From UBA2784 sp964494625 (GTDB lineage Bacteria > Pseudomonadota > Alphaproteobacteria > Micropepsales > Micropepsaceae), in the NCBI GenBank assembly GCA_964494625.1, contig CAZBRT010000002.1:434001-498000 (forward strand): a stretch of 64,000 nucleotides of DNA, given 5' to 3'. Position 1 is the stretch's first letter. Every line of letters begins with the position of its first letter. The position numbers were made by a program, and so were the translations under genes. The notes below the pieces were generated by a model. That model made no database searches, was not told where the DNA came from, and saw only the letters and a list, made by a program, of their open reading frames with translations. Below, in pieces: positions 26,206-36,081 of this stretch.

Positions 26206-27093
26206 TCAGCGGCGGATGTAGGACATGCCCGGATCGGGGCGGCCCACGAAGCACGAGCGGCGCGCGCCCGAATCCCGCAGGATCGCGATCACGGCATCCG
26301 CATCCTCGCGCGTTTCCATCGCATAGAGGATCGACGAACCATCCTGCACGCGCCAGATACCGCCGGAGCGGCGGGCGCGCAGATTGGCCGGGTTGAAGCC
26401 AATGCAGTCCTCGCCCAGCATGGCGCCTTCGGGAACGTCGGAGCCAGCGAGCCAGTACTCAAAGCCGAGTTCGTCATCGCCCAGCGTGCACTTCTGGGTA
26501 AGGCGATAGGAGACGATCAGAAGGCGGGCATAGGCTGCCTCTTCCTGTGTCTCGAACGTGGCCAGCGCGGTGCCGCTCTGCATGATGGCGTAGCCGTCAC
26601 CGGTCTCGCGCACGCGCAGGCTGCCCCAGCGCGGGGTCACGTCAACGCATTCGCCTTCGGCAGAACCACCGCCCAGCTGGAAGACCGAGGATTGCGTGTA
26701 GTTGGTGCGGCCATCACCCGTCGAGAACTGGGTAAAGACCGTCACATTCAGGCGGCCACTGTTCAGCGTGACGACAACCGTCTTGGTCGCGAAACCTTGA
26801 TTGTAGACAGCGACAAGCGTGTTGGCGTCGCGGCGAAGATTGGCACCAGCCGTCGGCGCATAGGCAACCGCATTCACACGGCCCCAATCGCACGGGCGCG
26901 GGCTGCACTGGGCGCCCACCTGCACGGTCATGGTGCCGCCCGAACGGCGGATGTCGAGCGAGACAAGGCCACCATCGCCCGGCGTGGTGGTGGACCACGT
27001 GCCCACGAAGTCGTCATATCCTGCGAGTGCCTGCGGCGCGGCACCGAAGATTGCCAGCGCAGCAACCACCGCGCCCATTACGAACTTGCGCAT
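26206..27093 (-). CDS. Secreted protein with two C-terminal repeat units, function unknown
   Basis: The 295-residue product starts with a clear signal peptide (MRKFVMGAVVAALAIFGAAPQALAG) and GGAGG stands ten bases before the ATG. The first mature domain (about 25-140) is beta-rich with WSTTTPGDGGLVSLDI. The second half holds two related units of about 55 residues, one with GSLRVRETGDGYAIMQSG ending CTLG, the other with NLRARRSGGIWRVQDGSS ending CFVGRPDPGMSYIRR. Each unit reads as: Leu-Arg-x-Arg, Gly, Ile/Val, Gly, a helix with EDA/EEA, and a Cys near the end. No enzymatic motif is seen. I do not recognise a named family. Confidence 0.8.
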   Translation of the reverse strand: MRKFVMGAVVAALAIFGAAPQALAGYDDFVGTWSTTTPGDGGLVSLDIRRSGGTMTVQVGAQCSPRPCDWGRVNAVAYAPTAGANLRRDANTLVAVYNQGFATKTVVVTLNSGRLNVTVFTQFSTGDGRTNYTQSSVFQLGGGSAEGECVDVTPRWGSLRVRETGDGYAIMQSGTALATFETQEEAAYARLLIVSYRLTQKCTLGDDELGFEYWLAGSDVPEGAMLGEDCIGFNPANLRARRSGGIWRVQDGSSILYAMETREDADAVIAILRDSGARRSCFVGRPDPGMSYIRR

Positions 27094-27398
27094 TTCTTTC
27101 CCTCCATATGGCAGCGGCAGTTGACCGCCTGCCTCGTCGCGAACCTTAGCGGAACGGTGGCCCCATGGGGAGGGGAGGCCGTCACGCCTGGCCCTGAATC
27201 TTCGCTTCATTGCGCCGCAGCAACCGGCGGTTTCCATTCATGCTTGGTTCAGAAGCCGGGTGATTCCGGGTGCATCTGTGACCACCGCACGCGGGCGGCT
27301 TAACCGGCGATTAGCCAATCCCCCTGCAGAATGCCACGATCCCCGGGATGCAGCACGGAAGTGTCGCAACATCGGGGCCGGCAAGGAAGCAAAGCCCG
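27094..27398. other. Divergent intergenic region (305 bp)
   Basis: This gap separates two divergent genes. It holds the GGAGG site of the secreted protein, an AAGGAAG before the plus-strand gene, and TTAACCGGCGATTAGC at 27300-27315, which differs by one base from a CtrA-type site (TTAA-N7-TTAA). No coding or RNA gene is recognised. Confidence 0.5.
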
Positions 27399-27929
27399 AT
27401 GGCAAAGGCGCAATATCACAAGAACCAACGGGTCTATGTGCGCCCCGTCGGCACATGGGCCTTGATCGAGCGCGTGCTGCCACAATGGGCGAAGGGGCTC
27501 GATGAGCCGATCCGCATCTTCTACGATGTCGGCCTTGGACGCGACTTCGGCGCTGACGAGTTGCAGTCAGAACAGCATCTGAACACCTCGCTTGCGGGCG
27601 CAAATGGGCAGTGGCGCATTGTCCGCGCGCGCAACAAGTGGCAGCAGCCGGAAGATTGCAGCCATCATCCCCACCCCGGCACCTATCCCGTGGTGATGAC
27701 GGGCGAGACCGATTGGGGTGGCTGGCGCGTGCCCGGCTCGGAGTACGATCTGCATCCCCACCAGGTTGAAACACAGGCGCGCCTGATCACGAACGCACCG
27801 CATCTTTATGGTGTCGTCAAAGCCCTCAAGGATTTCGTGGCCTCTGAATCCGACAATCTTCCCCAGGAAGCCGTGGCGCTGGCCAAGCGCGCCGAGAACC
27901 TCCTGAAACTGATCGACAGCGAGAGCTGA
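27399..27929 (+). CDS. Conserved-looking hypothetical protein
   Basis: This soluble protein of 176 residues has no signal peptide or membrane segment. The N-terminal half is rich in aromatic and charged residues (KNQRVYVRPVGTWALIERVLPQW, then EPIRIFYDVGLGRDFGADEL), followed by RWNKWQQ-like basic text, a His-rich HHPHPGTYPVVMTGETDWGGW stretch, and a C-terminal helix. Codon use is normal for the genome and the product reads as a real protein, but I cannot name a family. ATG 27399 has AAGGAAG nine bases before it and is preferred over the frame opening at 27348. Confidence 0.7.
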   Translation: MAKAQYHKNQRVYVRPVGTWALIERVLPQWAKGLDEPIRIFYDVGLGRDFGADELQSEQHLNTSLAGANGQWRIVRARNKWQQPEDCSHHPHPGTYPVVMTGETDWGGWRVPGSEYDLHPHQVETQARLITNAPHLYGVVKALKDFVASESDNLPQEAVALAKRAENLLKLIDSES

Positions 27930-28097
27930 CCGGCGAAAGCTGACTGGCGGCGGGCAGCCCCCCGCGCACTCACGCATGCGTGTTCGGCGAGGCGGGAAAA
28001 CCGTCGCTGGCGCATCTCGACCTGACGCAGGCTCCCCCCTATTGTCCCGGCCCGAACGGCGCGCGGCGCCCAAATCCTCCTTGCCCGGACATCGACC

Positions 28098-30731
28098 ATG
28101 AGAACCGAGACCCCTGTCACGATCAGGCTTGCCGACTACACGCCGCTTTCGTACCGCATCCTGTCGGTTGATCTCGATTTTGCGCTTGATGCCGCCGAAA
28201 CAATCGTCACGGCCCGGCTGGAGGTCGAAGCGTCGCATGAGAATGCCGGCCCCCTGCATCTCGACGGCGAGGAGCTGAAGCTCCTCTCCATCACAATCGA
28301 CGGCAAGGTGCTTTCGGCAAGCGACTACACGCTCTCCGACAAGGCGCTTGTCCTGCTTCAACCGCCAAAGCGTTTCAGCCTGACCACGAGGGTTTCGTTC
28401 TCGCCAGCCAACAACAAGGCATTGTCAGGCCTCTACCAGGCCGGGAGCATTCTCAGCACGCAATGCGAGGCAGAGGGTTTTCGCCGCATCACCTATTATC
28501 CCGACCGCCCCGACAACATGAGCGTGTTCCGCGTGCGCATGAGCGCTGACGAGACCGCGTTTCCCACCCTCCTTTCCAACGGCAACCCGGTTGAAAGCGG
28601 CAGGCTTGATAGCGGGCGCCACTATGCCGTCTGGGAAGACCCCTTCAAGAAGCCGAGCTATCTTTTCGCATTGGTCGCAGGCCGCTTCGGCATGCTGGAA
28701 GACCACTACATCACCGGTTCTGGCCGCAAGGTGACTTTGCGCATCTTCACCGATCCAGGCCATGAGCAGCGTGGCCGATACGCACTCGATTCCCTCAAGC
28801 TTGCCATGCGGTGGGACGAAGAAGCCTATGGCCGCGAATACGACCTCGACATTTTCATGATCGTCGCCGTCAGCGCCTTCAATGCCGGCGCGATGGAGAA
28901 CAAGGGCCTCAACATCTTCAATGACCGCTATGCGCTGGCGGATGCATCGACCGCGACCGATACCGACTTCGCCTTTATCGAAAGCATCGTCGCGCACGAA
29001 TATTTCCACAATTGGACCGGCAACCGCATCACCTGCCGCGACTGGTTCCAGCTGTGCCTGAAGGAAGGCTTTACCGTTCTGCGTGATCAGCAATTCTCCG
29101 CCGACATGCGCTCGCAGGCGGTGCGCCGCATCAGCGAGGTCAAGACCCTGCGGGCGCGCCAGTTCCCCGAAGATGGCGGGCCGCTCGCGCATGCGGTGCG
29201 ACCGGAATCCTTCGTCGAGATCGACAATTTCTATACGGCGACCGTCTATGAGAAGGGCGCCGAAGTTTGCCGCATGCTGAAGACGCTGCTGGGGCCAGAC
29301 CGGTTCCGGCGCGGCACGGACCATTATTTTGCCACGCATGACGGCGAGGCGGCGACCGTCGAAGCGTTCGCCGCAAGCTTTGAAGATGCCAACAAGGTTG
29401 ATCTGACCCAGTTCAAGCTGTGGTGGTCGCAGGCCGGCACGCCGGAGCTTGAGGTGAACGGTGCTTACGACGCAGACGCCCAGACCTATACGCTTACGGT
29501 CAAGCAGACTGTGCCGCCGACGCCGGGCCAGCCCGACAAGATGCCGATGCATATTCCGCTCTCGGTCGGCCTTGTGGGTGCCAATGGTGCTGATCTGCCG
29601 CTGCAGCTCGCGGGCGAGAACGCGGCTGGCGATGGCACGCGCGTGCTGGAAGTGCGCGCGGCGGAGCAGCGCTTCACCTTCATCAATGTGACGACGCGCC
29701 CGGTGCCGTCGCTGGGCCGTCACTTTTCGGCACCGGTCAAGATACGCTCAAATCTGACGCCCACCGATCGCGCGTTCCTGATGGGCCGCGACAGTGACCT
29801 TTTCAACCGCTGGGATGCCGGGCAGCAATTCGCGCTCGACATGCTTGTCCGGCTGACCGCTGACGTGCGCGCGGGCCGCAAGCTTGAGGCCGATCCGCAT
29901 TTCATCAGCGCCATCGGCCATGTACTGGATGATGCCGCGCGTGATCCGGCCTTTGCGGCCCTTGCGATCATCCTGCCGCCCGAGAGCGAGATTGCGCTTG
30001 CCCTGGCGGGCGATGCGGATCCGTCGGCAATCCATGTGGCGCGCAATTTCGTCAACGCCGCACTCGCGCGCATCCATGCGGAGAAGTTCCGCGCGCTGCG
30101 TGACAGCTTCCGCGTCAAGGAGACCTACAATCCCGGTGCCGAGCAGGCGGGACGCCGCGCGCTTGCCAATGCGGCACTGCGATATCTCTGCATCAATGAT
30201 GGTCCTGACGAGGCGCTTGCCCAGTTCGAGCAAGCCGACAACATGACCGACGAGATGGCGGCGCTCACCATCCTCAACGACATTGCGGGCGACGCGCGCG
30301 AGAAAGCGCTCGCTGCCTTCCATGACCGCTGGCGCAACGAGCCCCTGGTGCTCGACAAATGGATGTCGCTGCAGGCGATGAGCGCGCTGCCGCACACACT
30401 GGATCGCGTGAAGGCGCTGCAGTCGCATCCGCACTTCTCGCACAGCAACCCCAACCGCTTCCGGGCGCTGGTGTCGGCGTTCGCGTTCTCCAATCCGCTC
30501 CACTTCCACAGTGCGGACGGTGCGGGCTACCGCTTCGTGGCCGACGAGCTTCTGGTGGTGGACAAGCTCAATCCGCAGGTAGCGGCGCGGCCGGTAACCG
30601 CGTTCGAGAGTTTCCGGCACTATACAGCCGACCGCCAGCAACATGCGCGAGCCGCGCTCTCCAGGATTGCGTCAAAAGAGGACATCTCCGGCAATCTGCG
30701 GGAAATGGTCGAGCGGACTTTGGCAGGGTAA
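28098..30731 (+). CDS. pepN: Aminopeptidase N (M1 family)
   Basis: This zinc metallo-aminopeptidase of 877 residues removes N-terminal residues from peptides. The exopeptidase motif GAMENKG and the zinc site HEYFHNWTG with the downstream Glu (LKEGFTV) are intact. It is full length for the gammaproteobacterial/alphaproteobacterial PepN type, including the long C-terminal helical domain. The translation start ATG 28098 opens directly on conserved sequence. It has its own terminator at 30786-30815. Confidence 0.94.
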   Translation: MRTETPVTIRLADYTPLSYRILSVDLDFALDAAETIVTARLEVEASHENAGPLHLDGEELKLLSITIDGKVLSASDYTLSDKALVLLQPPKRFSLTTRVSFSPANNKALSGLYQAGSILSTQCEAEGFRRITYYPDRPDNMSVFRVRMSADETAFPTLLSNGNPVESGRLDSGRHYAVWEDPFKKPSYLFALVAGRFGMLEDHYITGSGRKVTLRIFTDPGHEQRGRYALDSLKLAMRWDEEAYGREYDLDIFMIVAVSAFNAGAMENKGLNIFNDRYALADASTATDTDFAFIESIVAHEYFHNWTGNRITCRDWFQLCLKEGFTVLRDQQFSADMRSQAVRRISEVKTLRARQFPEDGGPLAHAVRPESFVEIDNFYTATVYEKGAEVCRMLKTLLGPDRFRRGTDHYFATHDGEAATVEAFAASFEDANKVDLTQFKLWWSQAGTPELEVNGAYDADAQTYTLTVKQTVPPTPGQPDKMPMHIPLSVGLVGANGADLPLQLAGENAAGDGTRVLEVRAAEQRFTFINVTTRPVPSLGRHFSAPVKIRSNLTPTDRAFLMGRDSDLFNRWDAGQQFALDMLVRLTADVRAGRKLEADPHFISAIGHVLDDAARDPAFAALAIILPPESEIALALAGDADPSAIHVARNFVNAALARIHAEKFRALRDSFRVKETYNPGAEQAGRRALANAALRYLCINDGPDEALAQFEQADNMTDEMAALTILNDIAGDAREKALAAFHDRWRNEPLVLDKWMSLQAMSALPHTLDRVKALQSHPHFSHSNPNRFRALVSAFAFSNPLHFHSADGAGYRFVADELLVVDKLNPQVAARPVTAFESFRHYTADRQQHARAALSRIASKEDISGNLREMVERTLAG

Positions 30732-30772
30732 TCGGGGGGATAAGGGCGCGTGTAACACCGCCTTTACCAGCA

Positions 30773-32419
30773 ATGATGAGGATGGAGGGCCGGAGATTTC
30801 CGGCCCTTCAGTTTTCAGGCGCCGCCTTGGACCTTGCATCGCAACGCAACCGCTTTCTGGCTTTTGCCTTCGCCGCTTCCGACCTTCTGGTCGAGTGCGC
30901 ACCGGCGGGTCGTGTCGCTTATGCAGCGGGTGCTTCTGACCGCTGCCTTGGCGTGCCTGCGGAAGATCTGGAAGGCAGCGACCTTTTCGCCTTCTTCCGG
31001 GATGCCGATCAGGGGCTTCTGCGCCGCGCATTCCGTACCCTCAAGGACGGCCAGCGCTTTGGGCCGCTTTACCTGACAGCGCGTGCCAACGGCGAAGCCG
31101 TTGCCGTCTCGGGATGCCGCATGCTGGGCAATGACGGCACCATCCACCTCGCCCTGACGCGCGGCGGCTCGTTGATGCGGCCCGAAGACACACGCGATGC
31201 GGAGACCGGCCTTGCTGATCAGGCCGCGCTTGCGCAGGCGCTGACGGCCGGCCTTGGCGAAGCGCGGCACAAGGGCGACGGGGCACAGCTCTCACTCTTC
31301 ACCATTCCCGACCTTGATGCCTTCAGTGCACGCGCAGGTCAGGGCGGCGTGCGCGCATTTCTTGCCGAAGCCGGTGCGCTCTTGCGCGCGCAGGCGATGT
31401 TCGACGCGGCGGCGCGCGTGGCGGATGACCGCTTTACCCTCTTGCATGGCAAGGGCGTGAACGCCGCCGTACTGGCGGATGAGCTGGGCGAGATCGCACG
31501 GATGCTGGATCCGGATGGCAGAGGCGTGAGCCCGGAACACGGGACGATCGCCATTGAAGGCCATCTCGACGACAATGACGCGGCGCAGGCGCTGATCCAT
31601 ACGATCAGTTCCTTTGCCCGCGCTTCGACCGGCGTCCAGTCGGTGCAATCGCTCAACGAGGCGATGGACGCGCGGATGCGGGAATCCATGACGCGGCTCT
31701 CGTCGCTCAAGCGCGAGATCCTCTGCAAGGCGATGCGCTTTGTCGCCCAGCCGGTGGTCGAACTGGCCAGCGGCCATGTGCGCCACCACGAGCTTCTGTC
31801 GCGCTTCGGCACCGGGCGTTCGCCGCATGACGAAGTGACCTTTGCCGAGAGTGTCGGGCTCATCTTTGACCTCGATGACGCGGTGATCGCGCGTGCGCTT
31901 GCCTATCTGCGCGCACCGGTGCCCGGCGGTCCGCAATCGCTTGCGGTCAATCTCTCCGGGCGCTCGCTTCTGCACGTGCCGCTGATCGACTCGCTTTTGT
32001 CCCGCGGGACCGCCAGCCGCGACTTGCGCACGCGGCTTTTGCTCGAGATCACCGAGAGCCATACAATCACCGACCTGGTCGCCGCGAACACCCAGATCGC
32101 CCGGCTGCGCGCGGCGGGCCATCACGTGGGCCTTGATGATTTCGGGGCCGGTGCCGCCTCGTTCCAGTATCTCAAGGCGCTCGACATCGATTTTGTGAAG
32201 ATCGACGGCGCCTATGTGCACCGGCTGATCGATTCGCCGCGCGAGCAGGCCATGCTGCGCTCCATCAGTTCGCTGGCGAAGGAGCTTTCCATCACGCTCA
32301 TCGCCGAGCATGTGGAGACACAGGAACAGGCCCATCTTCTGGCCAGCATGGGTGTCGGCCTTGGCCAGGGCTATCTGTTCGGCCACGCCCTGCCCTTGCC
32401 GGCACCACGTCCGGTTTGA
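30773..32419 (+). CDS. EAL-domain cyclic-di-GMP phosphodiesterase with N-terminal PAS-like region
   Basis: The product (up to 548 residues) has a PAS-like sensor start (NRFLAFAFAASDLLVECAPAGRVAYAAGAS), a middle region without a recognisable GGDEF motif, and a C-terminal EAL domain. EAL residues are ELL (for EAL), NLSGRS, LEITES, DDFGAG, VKIDGAY, and AEHVETQEQ, so the metal and substrate ligands appear complete and c-di-GMP hydrolysis is likely. The start is uncertain: ATGs at 30773, 30776 and 30782 precede or sit in the pepN terminator, while TTG 30827 lies after it and just before the PAS-like sequence. The signalling kinase and Pel genes follow. Confidence 0.85.
   Translation: MMRMEGRRFPALQFSGAALDLASQRNRFLAFAFAASDLLVECAPAGRVAYAAGASDRCLGVPAEDLEGSDLFAFFRDADQGLLRRAFRTLKDGQRFGPLYLTARANGEAVAVSGCRMLGNDGTIHLALTRGGSLMRPEDTRDAETGLADQAALAQALTAGLGEARHKGDGAQLSLFTIPDLDAFSARAGQGGVRAFLAEAGALLRAQAMFDAAARVADDRFTLLHGKGVNAAVLADELGEIARMLDPDGRGVSPEHGTIAIEGHLDDNDAAQALIHTISSFARASTGVQSVQSLNEAMDARMRESMTRLSSLKREILCKAMRFVAQPVVELASGHVRHHELLSRFGTGRSPHDEVTFAESVGLIFDLDDAVIARALAYLRAPVPGGPQSLAVNLSGRSLLHVPLIDSLLSRGTASRDLRTRLLLEITESHTITDLVAANTQIARLRAAGHHVGLDDFGAGAASFQYLKALDIDFVKIDGAYVHRLIDSPREQAMLRSISSLAKELSITLIAEHVETQEQAHLLASMGVGLGQGYLFGHALPLPAPRPV
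30786..30815 (+). terminator. Rho-independent terminator of pepN
   Basis: AGGGCCGGA - GATT - TCCGGCCCT is a 9-bp perfect stem followed by TCAGTTTT, 55 bases after the pepN stop. It overlaps the first codons of the next frame if that gene starts at ATG 30773-30782, which puts the next gene's start in doubt. Confidence 0.75.
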
Positions 32420-32499
32420 CTTCTGCCCAAACGCGGCGAAGTGACTCAGGGCGAATCGGAACCGTTAAGCCCGCGTGACAGCGGCGAAATGCCATTCAT

Positions 32500-32524
32500 A
32501 ATCATTCGTTAACGAATCATTGAC
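32500..32524. promoter_or_regulatory. Palindrome and near-CtrA site before the kinase operon
   Basis: ATTCGTTAACGAAT (32504-32517) is a perfect 14-bp palindrome. Its outer flanks continue as AAT-C ... C-ATT, interrupted by one mismatched pair. Within it TTAACGAATCATTGAC (32509-32524) fits TTAA-N7-TTAAC except for one base. It lies about 90 bases before the kinase start. Confidence 0.4.
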
Positions 32525-32607
32525 GGTGCCCCGAGGCTGCTGCTCTGGGGTGCCGGCTGACCCATTCCATGACGGTGCGGGGCAGCGGACTTCCGGAAGG
32601 TGGGGGG

Positions 32608-35254
<2,647 letters not shown>

Positions 35255-35265
<11 letters not shown>

Positions 35266-35620
35266 CGCAAGCCGGGACCGCGCCAGTGACGTGGCGCAGG
35301 CACTTCATGCACTCGCCGCATTGCTGGGCCATGACACGGCACGCCGCCTCTGCGCGCTCTATCAATCCCGCATGCCGGAGATCATGAAGGCCATGGACGA
35401 CGCCGCCGGGCATGGCGACATGGCAGGCTTGCGCCGTGCCGCACATGATCTGGTGACGAACGCGGGCACGATGGGTTTCCTGCGCCTTGCCGCAGAAGCG
35501 CGGACCGCCGAGGAGGAAGCCGCACGCGGCGATTTGGCCGCCGTCGCGCGCGTGAAAGGGCTCAATGCGTCGATCATGGCGAGCTTTCCTGTCGTGGATG
35601 CGTGGATCCAGCTCGCATGA
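35255..35620 (+). CDS. Hpt-domain phosphotransfer protein
   Basis: This small helical protein of 121 residues carries one Hpt module. The phosphorylatable His64 lies in AAHDLVTNAGTMG, matching the AHxLKGxSxxxG pattern of Hpt domains. No other domain is present. It overlaps the kinase by 11 bp and the receiver gene by 4 bp, so all three are translationally coupled and should form a phosphorelay in which kinase, Hpt and receiver are separate chains. Confidence 0.85.
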
Positions 35621-35985
35621 GCGCGTCAGTCCTGATCGTTGAGGACAATGCGCTTGTCCTTGAAGTCTATCGCAGCTGTCTTGCGCCCCTGGGCCTTGGC
35701 CTTCTGGTGGCGCGCACGGGCGAAGAGGCCTTGCGGCTTCTCGCCACCGAGACGCCGCATCTGGCCGTGCTCGACATCTACCTGCCCGGCCTTTCGGGCT
35801 ATCAGGTGCTGGCGGCCATGCGCGGCCACACGCGGCTGAAGCACATTCCCGCCATCGCGGTCACCAATGCGGCAACGCCCGACGAGCGTCACCGCCTTGC
35901 CCATGCAGGATTTCAGGCGATCCTGCCCAAGCCGGTGGCGGTGGCAGAATTTGTTGCGACCGTGCGCAAGCTTTTGCAACGCTGA
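35617..35985 (+). CDS. Single-domain response regulator (receiver)
   Basis: This is a CheY/DivK-type receiver of 122 residues without an output domain. The acidic pocket (VEDN), phospho-acceptor Asp53 (AVLDIYLPG), the Thr switch (AVTNAA) and the Lys in ILPKPV are in place. ATG 35617 overlaps the Hpt stop (ATGA); an extra in-frame ATG at 35602 lies in the Hpt gene. With no output domain it must act by binding another protein. In the context of a CtrA-type box and a downstream exopolysaccharide cluster a DivK-like role is a reasonable guess, not shown. Confidence 0.9.
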   Translation: MSASVLIVEDNALVLEVYRSCLAPLGLGLLVARTGEEALRLLATETPHLAVLDIYLPGLSGYQVLAAMRGHTRLKHIPAIAVTNAATPDERHRLAHAGFQAILPKPVAVAEFVATVRKLLQR

Positions 35986-35989
35986 TCCC

Positions 35990-36005
35990 TTAATCACGCG
36001 TTAAC
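35990..36005. promoter_or_regulatory. CtrA-type binding site
   Basis: TTAATCACGCGTTAAC is a perfect TTAA-N7-TTAAC full site, the recognition sequence of the cell-cycle regulator CtrA in alphaproteobacteria. A second TTAAC half-site follows at 36018-36022. The full site lies 77-92 bases before the first pel gene, in the only gap between the signalling and exopolysaccharide genes. Confidence 0.7.
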
Positions 36006-36081
36006 GCAAGCGAAGGGTTAACATCTCTTCAAGGCCGGATGGCCACAATGGCGGCGTCGCAACCTGCAAGCCTGCCGCCCC

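Noticed and set aside
35602..35616. Earlier in-frame ATG for the receiver protein
   Set aside because: ATG 35617 forms the standard ATGA overlap with the Hpt stop and begins at the conserved receiver fold.
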